A DNA stretch of 12,991 nucleotides, taken from contig CAMZNQ010000260.1 of the NCBI GenBank assembly GCA_947313765.1, forward strand, positions 1 through 12,991, given 5' to 3'. How positions within the stretch are numbered: the first letter of the stretch is position 1; each line of letters starts with the position of its first letter. A model generated the notes under the pieces. It searched no databases. It worked only from the letters and a program-made list of their open reading frames with translations, and had not been told where the DNA came from. This stretch comes from an uncultured Sulfurovum sp. (GTDB lineage Bacteria > Campylobacterota > Campylobacteria > Campylobacterales > Sulfurovaceae). Positions 1 to 6,730 of this stretch are shown here, piece by piece. Position numbers and translations under genes: made by a program.

Positions 1-2
1 GT

Positions 3-50
3 ATAAAAAGTAGAGATATTTCAAGATTTTTAAAAGAGTTTAAAGTTTAA
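3..50 (+). CDS. Possible 3' end of a convergent gene (partial)
   Basis: A plus-strand frame is open from the left edge and ends with TAA at 48-50. It would encode a basic tail of 15 residues, IKSRDISRFLKEFKV. It would converge on lptB. In many Campylobacterota the gene after lptB is rpoN on the same strand, but I see no ATG on the minus strand here that could begin it, which makes a convergent neighbour plausible. The piece is too short to identify and the open frame could be chance. Confidence 0.25.
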   Translation: MKSRDISRFLKEFKV

Positions 51-82
51 ATAATGAAAATAATCTCCCTATTAGCAGGAGA
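51..82 (-). terminator. Weak possible terminator after lptB
   Basis: TCTCC at 64-68 and GGAGA at 78-82 form a 5-bp stem with a 9-nt loop. Read on the minus strand, the stem lies about 20 nt after the lptB stop and is followed by a T-rich stretch (TTATTTTCATTAT, from 63 down to 51). The stem is short, so this is only a candidate. Confidence 0.3.
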
Positions 83-101
83 AAGTTGGCTTATCTTTTA
101 G

Positions 102-884
102 CTAAGAGGATTTATGAGGATTTGGCTTCTTTAGAAGGCTCTCAAATGGGTGCTCAAAGTGAAAGTTCTCTCCCAAATAGTATTTAATAACATTTGGGTC
201 TTTTTTTATCTCCTCACTTGTTCCCGTAGCTAACATCTCTCCTGCTCTCATAACATAGGCTCTATCACAAATTCCTAAAGTCTCACGAACATTATGGTCT
301 GTAATCAATACTCCCATATTTAGTTTAATAAGCTCTTTTACAATGCCTTGTATATCCTCAACTGCAATGGGGTCAACACCTGCAAATGGTTCATCAAGTA
401 GAAGAAATTTGGGTTCTGCAACTAAAGCTCTTGCTATTTCGACTCGTCTTCTCTCTCCACCAGAGAGTTGGATTCCTAGCCGTTTACGAATAGGGTTAAT
501 ATTGAAAAGAGTCAATAGATTCTCTATACGCTTATCTACTACTTTTCTATCCAACCTCATAGCCTCACCTGCCATTAGGAGATTATCTTCAACTGATAAA
601 TCTTTAAATATACTAGACTCTTGTGGTAGGTAGCCTATTCCCATCTTTGCTCTAGTACTTAGAGACATTTTAGTTACATCAACCTCATCAATATATACAG
701 AACCAGTAGAGGCATCTGTTAGACCACAAATCATATAAAAAGATGTTGTCTTCCCTGCTCCATTTGGGCCTAAAAGACCAACAATCTCTCGTGAAGATAC
801 CTTAACAGAAACATCATGCACAATTTTAGTTTTTTTGATAGTTTTAGATAGATGTTTTGCCTCTAGTGTATGTGTTTGCTTCAT
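102..884 (-). CDS. lptB: LPS export ABC transporter ATP-binding protein LptB
   Basis: This is the cytoplasmic ATPase that would power the LptBFGC complex, which extracts lipopolysaccharide from the inner membrane and drives it across the periplasmic Lpt bridge. At 260 aa it is slightly longer than the usual ~240 aa because of a tail FHFEHPFESLLKKPNPHKSS. Visible motifs are Walker A GPNGAGKTT (39-47), Q-loop Q88 in GYLPQ, signature LSGGERRR (140-147), Walker B FLLLDEP (160-166) with catalytic E165, and switch His H197 in TDHNVRE. The LSGGERRRVEIARAL and DEPFAGVDP wording is typical of LptB rather than of amino-acid importer ATPases. The ATG follows an AAGAGAGA ribosome site, 13 nt after the tsaE stop. 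It is the last gene of the dapD operon; lptF/G/C are not in the window. The family call is secure. Confidence 0.93.
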   Translation of the reverse strand: MKQTHTLEAKHLSKTIKKTKIVHDVSVKVSSREIVGLLGPNGAGKTTSFYMICGLTDASTGSVYIDEVDVTKMSLSTRAKMGIGYLPQESSIFKDLSVEDNLLMAGEAMRLDRKVVDKRIENLLTLFNINPIRKRLGIQLSGGERRRVEIARALVAEPKFLLLDEPFAGVDPIAVEDIQGIVKELIKLNMGVLITDHNVRETLGICDRAYVMRAGEMLATGTSEEIKKDPNVIKYYLGENFHFEHPFESLLKKPNPHKSS

Positions 885-897
885 AAATGTCTCTCTT

Positions 898-1311
898 TTA
901 AATCTTCTCTATATTATATTTACGTCTATCCTCAACGGGTGTTATGGTTACTATGAAAAGTTCATATCCACAATTTAGAAGAAATGATTTCAAAGATTCA
1001 TCTCCCCACTCAACTATATGCCATCCACTCTTATCAAACTCTTCAAAGAGTCCCAACTCCATAAACTCTCTATTTTCAATACGATATAGGTCATAGTGGT
1101 ATATATTTTCAGAATAGCACTGTTGTAGAGAGAATGTTGGAGATGTAATCTCTCCATCTACTCCCCTATTTTTAGCAATAGCTTTAGTTAATGTTGTTTT
1201 ACCTGAAGCTAAATTGCCAGTCAAAAAGATAATAGCATCTTTTGGCACTATACTATTTAAATAGTCAACTACTATAGCCAACTCATCTTCTGATGCAACT
1301 ATATCTCTCAT
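898..1311 (-). CDS. tsaE: tRNA t6A biosynthesis ATPase TsaE
   Basis: TsaE (former YjeE/UPF0079) is the P-loop ATPase that works with TsaB and TsaD to transfer threonylcarbamoyl to A37 of ANN-decoding tRNAs; it acts in the cytoplasm and is usually essential. The 137-aa length is normal. The sequence shows Walker A GNLASGKTT (32-40), the SPTF motif (57-60) of the switch region, HYDLYR (72-77), and the EWGD motif (101-104) near the active site. The ATG is preceded by TTAAAGATGTAGGT, so the ribosome site is weak (AAAG or TAGG). The gap to the trpD stop is 10 nt and to the lptB start 13 nt, so expression should be coupled to the operon. The tsaE-lptB pairing is one I associate with Campylobacterota. 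Confidence 0.92.
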   Translation of the reverse strand: MRDIVASEDELAIVVDYLNSIVPKDAIIFLTGNLASGKTTLTKAIAKNRGVDGEITSPTFSLQQCYSENIYHYDLYRIENREFMELGLFEEFDKSGWHIVEWGDESLKSFLLNCGYELFIVTITPVEDRRKYNIEKI

Positions 1312-1321
1312 ACCTACATCT

Positions 1322-2302
1322 TTAAAGCTGATTTGAGACTTTAACTATCTTCTCAAGATGCTCTTTTGCTCTGCCACTCTCTAATCCATCTCTTGCAATC
1401 TCAAAAGCCTCTTTAATATCTCTAGCTTTTCCATCTACAAAGAGTGCAAAACCTGCATTTAAGATGACAATATCTCTCTTTGCATCAGTTATGATACCAG
1501 AGAATATATCTCTTGTAATTTGTCCATTTTGAGTTGAGTCTCCACCTAAAATTGCCTCCTTAGGAGCTTTTTTAAATCCATAAAACTCAGGGTCAATAAT
1601 CCCAGGAGAGATTGTTCCATTCTCAACATAAGCAAATTTAGTTGTAGTTGCTAGTGAAATCTCATCCATTCCATCATCTGAACTAACTATAAAAGCTCTG
1701 TTTTTAATATCAATAGCCACCAATGCTTTTGCCATTTTAGTTATATAGTCAGGGTCAAAGACACCAAGAAGATATTTTTTTGCTCCAGCAGGGTTTGTTA
1801 ATGGGCCTAAAAGATTAAAGATAGTTCTGTGTTCTATGCTTTTACGAATTGGCATAATATGTCTCATTGCAGGGTGGTGATTCATTGCAAAGATAAAGCA
1901 GAAACCTGTCTCCTCTAACATCTTTAACTGTTTTTCAGGTTCAAGGTTTAGCTTTACTCCTAAAGCCTCTAAAAGGTCTGCTGAACCAGATTTTGAAGTG
2001 ATACTTCTGTTTCCATGTTTAGCAACTACTGAACCTAGTGAGGCTAAAAGAAGTGAAACAGTTGTAGAGATATTAAAACTACCACTCTTATCTCCTCCTG
2101 TTCCTACAATATCAATGGCTCTATCTTGCATATCTTTAGAGATAGGAAGTTTAATAGAGTACTCTCTCATCACTTTTGAAGCATCGGCAATATCATCAAA
2201 TGTTTCACCTCTATTATAGAGGTCTATAAGAAGTTTTCTCGACTCCTCTTCTGATAGTTCATTTGCAAATAGTTTTTCAAATTGTTCTTGGGTTTTTGTC
2301 AT
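1322..2302 (-). CDS. trpD: Anthranilate phosphoribosyltransferase TrpD
   Basis: TrpD joins anthranilate to PRPP to form phosphoribosyl-anthranilate, the second step of tryptophan synthesis. The 326-aa protein has the helical N-terminal domain (about 1-65) and the nucleoside phosphorylase-like catalytic domain. Motifs are GTGGD (67-71, PRPP binding), KHGNR (95-99), SKSGSAD (103-109), HRTIFNLLGPLTNPA (158-172) and DGMDEIS (210-216), where D213/E214 correspond to the Mg-binding acidic pair. No TrpG glutaminase domain is fused, unlike the TrpGD fusion of some Campylobacter. Its ATG overlaps the TGA of the upstream S4-domain gene (ATGA, 2299-2302), indicating translational coupling. No other trp gene lies in the window, so the pathway genes appear dispersed. 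YbiB-like TrpD paralogues exist, but all catalytic motifs here are canonical. Confidence 0.93.
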   Translation of the reverse strand: MTKTQEQFEKLFANELSEEESRKLLIDLYNRGETFDDIADASKVMREYSIKLPISKDMQDRAIDIVGTGGDKSGSFNISTTVSLLLASLGSVVAKHGNRSITSKSGSADLLEALGVKLNLEPEKQLKMLEETGFCFIFAMNHHPAMRHIMPIRKSIEHRTIFNLLGPLTNPAGAKKYLLGVFDPDYITKMAKALVAIDIKNRAFIVSSDDGMDEISLATTTKFAYVENGTISPGIIDPEFYGFKKAPKEAILGGDSTQNGQITRDIFSGIITDAKRDIVILNAGFALFVDGKARDIKEAFEIARDGLESGRAKEHLEKIVKVSNQL

Positions 2303-2547
2303 GATAACTCTTTTACATATTCATCTTTTTTACTTTTAGGAATAGTCTTTGTGGTAGGTATCTGTAAAACCTCATACTCTTTTGCACCCTTAAGATAGTT
2401 AATTGTTATCTTGTCTCCAATAGAGACACTCTTACTAGCTTTAGCTTTGATACCATTAATAAAGACAACATCACTCTTTACCATATCAGAAGCAACGGTA
2501 CGACGTTTTACTACATTTACGGCTGATAACCATTTATCTATTCTCAT
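2299..2547 (-). CDS. S4-domain RNA-binding protein, Hsp15/RqcP-like
   Basis: An 82-aa protein made up almost entirely of one S4 RNA-binding fold. It opens with MRIDKWLSAVNVVKRR (compare RLDKWLW in Hsp15), followed by VFINGIKAKASKSVSIGDKITI, the usual S4 beta segment, and a basic tail (TKTIPKSKKDEYVKEL). Proteins of this size are either Hsp15, which binds free 50S subunits carrying nascent chains, or RqcP, which supports poly-alanine tailing in bacterial ribosome quality control together with RqcH. The sequence alone does not separate these; Campylobacterota that encode RqcH would favour RqcP. The start codon overlaps the preceding gene's stop by one base (TAATG, 2545-2549) and its own TGA overlaps the trpD ATG, so it is translationally coupled on both sides. 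Confidence 0.85.
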   Translation of the reverse strand: MRIDKWLSAVNVVKRRTVASDMVKSDVVFINGIKAKASKSVSIGDKITINYLKGAKEYEVLQIPTTKTIPKSKKDEYVKELS

Positions 2548-2780
2548 TACTGTTTAAACTCTTTCTCTGCTCTATCTGCCTCAATAACTCCTGTCATTGA
2601 GAGATTGTCTCCAACAATATATTTATCATCACGAAGCTCTTTTAAAACCTGCTTTGCCTCTTTCATCTCAAACATACCAGTATTTACTAGAGAGATTAGT
2701 GTATCTTTCATTGTCTCGCCCTCCTCTCTTTTAGAGAGAGCTAAAAGAAAAACTTTTTTAATAATATCAAGCTCTTTCAT
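2547..2780 (-). CDS. Conserved small hypothetical protein (77 aa)
   Basis: I do not recognise a named family. The 77-aa product is highly charged, without a signal peptide or membrane segment, and looks all-helical in its first half (MKELDIIKKVFLLALSKREE), followed by a helix-turn-helix-like stretch (TLISLVNTGMFEMKEAKQVLKELRDDKYI) and a short strand-like end. That order is compatible with a small winged-helix fold, but this is only an inference. The ATG has a good ribosome site, AGGAA, which overlaps the dapD stop (TAG, 2789-2791), 8 nt away. The stop overlaps the next start (TAATG). Its position between dapD and an Hsp15/RqcP-like gene in a tight operon supports it being a real gene. Confidence 0.75.
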   Translation of the reverse strand: MKELDIIKKVFLLALSKREEGETMKDTLISLVNTGMFEMKEAKQVLKELRDDKYIVGDNLSMTGVIEADRAEKEFKQ

Positions 2781-2788
2781 ATATATTC

Positions 2789-3982
2789 CTAATGAAGTTC
2801 AGCGTTAAGTTTTACTTCTCTAACACTTCTATTTACAACAATCTCTCCTGTTGTAGAGTTTTGTCTAAAGTGAAGACCATTTAAACCTTGAAGAGAATCT
2901 GCTCTATATACTTCTTGTTCAGTTAAATTTGCCTCTGGATTTGCTTCATTAATGAGTGCTAACTGTTCAGGTTTGATTTTTACTTTTGTTCCTGCAAAGA
3001 TTGCAACACCACCATCTAAGATACAACCATCTCCAAGAGGAATACCACAAGTAGAGTTTGCCCCTAATAGAGTATTTTCTCCAATGGAGATTGGGTTTCC
3101 ATCTGTTCCACTAAGAACACCTAAAATACTTGCTCCTCCACCAACATCAGAACCTGCACCAACAATAGCAGAACTAGAGATACGCCCCTCTACCATAACA
3201 GAACCTAATGTTCCTGCATTAAAGTTAATGTATGAAGCACCTGGCATAACTGTTGTTCCTCCAGCTAGTTGCGCTCCCATTCTAACTTTTGATGCCTCTA
3301 ATATTCGTGTATTATCAGCAGGAATAATATGTTGTAGATATCTTGGGAACTTATCTACACTATCAATATTTGGAAATGTTCCGTTAACTTTCATCTCTAT
3401 CTCATTCTCTCTTAAATACTCTAACTCATACGGAGTATTTCCAACCCATGCAACATTGGTTAAGATTCCAAATGCACCATCTAAATTTAGACTTCTCAAT
3501 GGTACTTTGCTTTGAGATAGTGCATATAGTTTAAGATATACAGCCTCAACACTCTGTGCAGGAGCATCTTCAAATAGGAAACATACTCTAAAATCTTTAG
3601 CTACATCTTCCATATTATCAAGAGCCTTTACAACTTGAACGTTCTTATGTGCATCTCCTATCGCCTCTCCAAGGTATGGAGCAAATGCATTCATTGCATT
3701 ATTTATCATATTGTCATTTAGAGTTGTTACAAACTCTGAACCTGAAAAATCAACAGTATGATTTGCCTCTTGAATAGCTTTGATAAAAATAGCTGCAGAG
3801 CCAAAATTCTCATTCCAATTAATTAATGGATAGTTTGCTTGTAATACATTATTTGCATTTTTTTGACCTCTATCTACTCTTGTAATACCAAAAGCAATAG
3901 GCTCTCTATATCCATCTTGTGATGTTATCTCTGCTACTAATGCTTTAAACTCATCTGTTGAACCAACTCTATTAATTGCCAT
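2789..3982 (-). CDS. dapD: Tetrahydrodipicolinate N-succinyltransferase DapD (long form)
   Basis: DapD transfers succinyl from succinyl-CoA to tetrahydrodipicolinate in the succinylase branch to meso-diaminopimelate and lysine, feeding peptidoglycan synthesis. At 397 aa it is the long form found in Campylobacterota, not the ~274-aa enterobacterial type. The N-terminal ~220 residues form the lineage-specific part. A left-handed beta-helix follows (about 228-340), with MVEGRIS (263-269; E265 matches the catalytic Glu described for the mycobacterial enzyme), GSDVGGGASILGVLSG (277-292) and LLGANSTCGIPLGDGC (305-320), which line the CoA and substrate sites. The extended C-terminus (350-397) is also typical of the long form. 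The ATG has an AAAGGTAA ribosome site about 8 nt upstream. It is the first gene of the six-gene operon and is divergent from the peptidase gene. Confidence 0.93.
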   Translation of the reverse strand: MAINRVGSTDEFKALVAEITSQDGYREPIAFGITRVDRGQKNANNVLQANYPLINWNENFGSAAIFIKAIQEANHTVDFSGSEFVTTLNDNMINNAMNAFAPYLGEAIGDAHKNVQVVKALDNMEDVAKDFRVCFLFEDAPAQSVEAVYLKLYALSQSKVPLRSLNLDGAFGILTNVAWVGNTPYELEYLRENEIEMKVNGTFPNIDSVDKFPRYLQHIIPADNTRILEASKVRMGAQLAGGTTVMPGASYINFNAGTLGSVMVEGRISSSAIVGAGSDVGGGASILGVLSGTDGNPISIGENTLLGANSTCGIPLGDGCILDGGVAIFAGTKVKIKPEQLALINEANPEANLTEQEVYRADSLQGLNGLHFRQNSTTGEIVVNRSVREVKLNAELH

Positions 3983-4020
3983 ATTTGTGTTACCTTTTGT
4001 ATCTAAAAATTTTTTTTGTG

Positions 4021-4026
4021 ATTATA
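4021..4026 (-). promoter_or_regulatory. -10 box of the dapD operon promoter
   Basis: On the minus strand the sequence reads TTGGATATAATCAC; the perfect TATAAT lies at 4026-4021, with TTGG just upstream. The predicted transcript start near 4014 gives a ~30-nt leader before the dapD ATG. No TTGACA-like -35 is seen, as is usual for sigma-70 promoters of Campylobacterota. Confidence 0.65.
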
Positions 4027-4043
4027 TCCAATTTGCCTTATTA

Positions 4044-4057
4044 ACCTCTATGGAGGT
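4044..4057. promoter_or_regulatory. Inverted repeat between divergent promoters (candidate operator)
   Basis: ACCTC (4044-4048) and GAGGT (4053-4057) form a perfect 5-bp inverted repeat with spacer TATG. It lies between the dapD -10 (4021-4026) and the peptidase -10 (4068-4073), over the -35 region of both promoters. A bound regulator here could affect both. The GGAGGT half also resembles a ribosome site, but it is followed only by a 4-codon frame (TTGCTAAAATTTTAA). Confidence 0.3.
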
Positions 4058-4064
4058 AACAATT

Positions 4065-4073
4065 TGCTAAAAT
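4065..4073 (+). promoter_or_regulatory. Extended -10 promoter of the peptidase gene
   Basis: TGcTAAAAT at 4065-4073 is an extended -10 element. A start near 4080 gives a ~25-nt leader that includes the AGGGGA ribosome site (4091-4096) before the ATG at 4105. Confidence 0.5.
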
Positions 4074-4104
4074 TTTAAACAATTTAACATAGGGGAATTT
4101 AGCT

Positions 4105-6686
4105 ATGAAACAACAATATAAATCTTATCAAGAGGGGTGTGCTTTTCTTGAAGAGTGTGTTCAAAAATATCCAGATTTAATTACGATTGAAAATATTGGT
4201 ACTACTTGGGAAAATAGACCAATACTTTTAGCAACAATTACTCTGCATGTAGCTTATGCAAATCTAAAACCTGCTCTGCTCTACTATATACAGGAACTGT
4301 CCATGCTAGAGAGTGGATTGGACATGAGTTAGGGATTGAATTTATAGATTATCTATTGAGTAACCATCAAAATAATCCAGAGATTATGGAGGTACTAACT
4401 TACAATACACTATATCTTGTCCCTTGTCTTAACCCTGATGGGTTTGAGTATAGTCGAAAACACTTCTCTTTTTGGAGAAAGAATAGACGAGATAATGGAG
4501 ATGGTACTTTTGGTGTTGACCTAAATCGAAATTTTTCAATTGGTTATAGAAAATCAACGTTTACAGCAGGAAATACATATAGTGGACCTCATCCTTTTTC
4601 AGAGCCTGAAACATTAGCCATAAAAAACTTTGTAGATAACCATAAAAACATCACTATTGCACTAGATTATCACTCACAAGGGAACGTATTTTTCCCTGCA
4701 CATAAGTTTAACCATGAGAGTGAGATAGAGGGTACAGATATGAATACACTCTGTGCAAATATGAACTACCATATTAACAAAGTAACAGGAAGAAAATATG
4801 GAATAAATAGAGGGAAACCACCAACAAAGCTTATCTCTGGTTCAGGACGTGAATACTATTATGAACAGGGTATTTTAGCTGTTGTTGTAGAGGTTGGAAC
4901 AAGAAATATTCCAGATTATATTCAAAATATGTCTGAATCCGTTAACGAAAATATACCTGCCCTACTCTACACCTTAGGGGAAGCCAAAAACTATGGAGAT
5001 AGCTCTACAAATCGTGTTATTAACTTTCACATTGACTCTTTCTCATCAAACGCTTGTACCTTAAAATGGGAATATGATAATGCACCTAATGTATATTTTG
5101 AAATATATAGAAATCTAAATAATAAGATGGCATGTAACCACTCTTCACTTATTGCTACTACCTGCTCCACAAATTTTACAGATGAAAATTTAATAAGTGG
5201 GACTATGTATTTCTATTACATTAGAGCTATAAATAAGTTATCAAAAACAAAATCTCCTTTTGCACCAAAATTAAAACTTAAAACTCTACTTGAAGAGAGA
5301 GAGTTTTCAAGAACTATATTTCCATACTCTTCAGATGTTGGATATGTCTCAGAGAAATCTCCAGAAGCTAACCATGGACACTTTGGAGTACAATCTCTTA
5401 AAGTTGGAGTTAGCCAAGGTAGAGGAATCTCTTATGGTATTATGAGTTTTGATTTAAGTTCTATTCCTGAAGATGCAATAATCTTGGAAACTAAAGTATC
5501 TCTATACTCTCTAAATCGTGTCTCTGCAAAAATAGAAAAGTATGGAGAGTGGTCTCTGTCGATTATAGACCAAGATTCAATATCAAATATTCGTAATTTT
5601 GAACAGGTACACAGAGCTAAACATATCAAGACAATTGGAGAGAGTATCCCATCTGAAAAATTAACACAAGGTATCTGGTCTCACTGGGATTGTAATGAGT
5701 TTGAGAGAAAAATCATACAGACTCAATTAAGAAAAGGCTCTATGATTCTAAAACTAGAAGGTCCTACAGTGTTACCAATAGGTCGTGATTCACAAATAAT
5801 GGTTTTTGATTTAGGGTATGGAAATCAAGGTGGAGGATTGCACTATAGACCATCTATTGATATAAAATATACAATACCAAGTAAAGAGATAGAGATTCCA
5901 TTAGAAAACTCTATGACAATTGCTCCAGATAATATTGCACAAGACTCTTTAGCTTGTGGATTTAATGAAAATGATGAAAAGATTTATGCCTATATGTCAT
6001 TTGACCTATCAAAACTTCCAGACCCTACAGAATCTGTTATTACAGATGCATGGATAGAGATATATAACACATCTACAGTTAAGAAAAATATTGATATTCG
6101 ATACAATGTGGAGTTTATAGATTTGGAAGAGTTCAGCTACCAAGATATACTAGAACGTGAACGTATAGAGTATATTGGCTATGAGGTAAGTTCAGCAGAA
6201 CTTGGAAAGAAAAAGAAACACCATTTTATCTTTGACCACTATTCAAGACTAGCACTAGAAGAGAAGCAACAAAAAGCAGAAGAGGCAAAATTTGTTATTC
6301 ATCCCACATCTGTTTTATCAAGAGACCATCTTATAAAATGGTCATATAAAGGTAAAAAATCTGCTAAGTTAATGGTTAAATATATTAAACGTCGAAAAAA
6401 TCCTCTATCTTCTGTTGAAAATTTAAACTATAAAGTTGAAAATGGAAAGATTAAATTGACATGGGACAAAATCAAAGATGATGATTTAGTTGGATATTAT
6501 GTTGTAAGAAATCGTTGGCACACCCCAAAAAATCCATTTGATGGAGTTAAACTATATGCTGGATTAGATAACTATACACTTGATAATTTTGGCTCAACAA
6601 AAATAGATAAATATTTTGCAGTGTTTACCTATGATAATGTTCCTAACTTTAGTCAACCAACAGTGATAGAATATAGGTTAAAGTAA
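4105..6686 (+). pseudogene. M14 zinc carboxypeptidase with FN3 and DNRLRE-like domains, frameshifted
   Basis: Two adjacent frames together encode one ~850-aa M14 metallocarboxypeptidase. The ATG at 4105 (site AGGGGA; an in-frame TAG at 4090 rules out an upstream extension) reads the N-terminal part up to ENRPILLATITLHVAYANLKPAL, then runs to TAG at 4330-4332. The other frame continues the family sequence as LLYTGTVHAREWIGHE, with zinc ligands H (4302) and E (4311), and on to TAA at 6686. Numbering from codon 4356, it shows NPDGF (26-30), RKNRR (41-45), DLNRNF (55-60), third zinc ligand H106 in DYHSQ, and catalytic E179 in VVVEVGT. An FN3-like domain (~221-310), two DNRLRE-like beta domains (~318-505 and ~517-678; FDLSSIP and FDLSKLP) and a terminal FN3 (~683-776) follow. 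No signal peptide is visible, although the modules are typical of secreted enzymes. Apart from the frameshift the gene looks intact, so the break may be recent, a phase-variable state, or a sequence error. It should cleave C-terminal residues if expressed in full. Confidence 0.82.
4276..4285 (+). repeat. 5-nt tandem near-repeat at the peptidase frameshift
   Basis: CTGCT (4276-4280) is followed directly by CTACT (4281-4285). Removing the second copy leaves ctg cta tat aca gga, restoring one continuous frame that reads KPALLYTGTVHAREW. This matches the spacing of M14 enzymes (KPA, five residues, two residues, HAREW). A net +2 or -1 change would also restore the frame but leave extra residues. 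Confidence 0.6.
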
Positions 6687-6693
6687 ATAAATA

Positions 6694-6702
6694 TGTTAAA
6701 AT
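6694..6702 (+). promoter_or_regulatory. Extended -10 promoter of the SulP gene
   Basis: TGtTAAAAT at 6694-6702 lies 8 nt after the peptidase stop. A start near 6709 would give a short leader containing the AAAGGA ribosome site before the TTG at 6731. Confidence 0.5.
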
Positions 6703-6730
6703 TCCAAAAATATTTTATAAAGGAAATTAT

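Noticed and set aside
1..101. Start of rpoN downstream of lptB on the minus strand
   Set aside because: There is no ATG on the minus strand in this stretch, and the only TTG frame (MKYLYFLY) has no ribosome site and does not resemble RpoN.
54..101. 15-codon plus-strand frame MKIISLLAGESWLIF
   Set aside because: Very short, no ribosome site, and overlaps the candidate terminator; most likely chance.
2952..3515. 187-codon plus-strand open frame inside dapD
   Set aside because: It is antisense to a clear DapD sequence, has no family resemblance and no ribosome site; an overlap shadow.
4053..4075. Short TTG-started leader peptide after GGAGGT
   Set aside because: Only four codons long, and it overlaps the extended -10; the GGAGGT is better explained as half of the inverted repeat.
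4261..4332. Programmed -1 ribosomal frameshifting to join the peptidase halves
   Set aside because: The region has no X_XXY_YYZ slippery heptamer in the zero frame and no obvious downstream pseudoknot; the 5-nt near-repeat explains the shift better.
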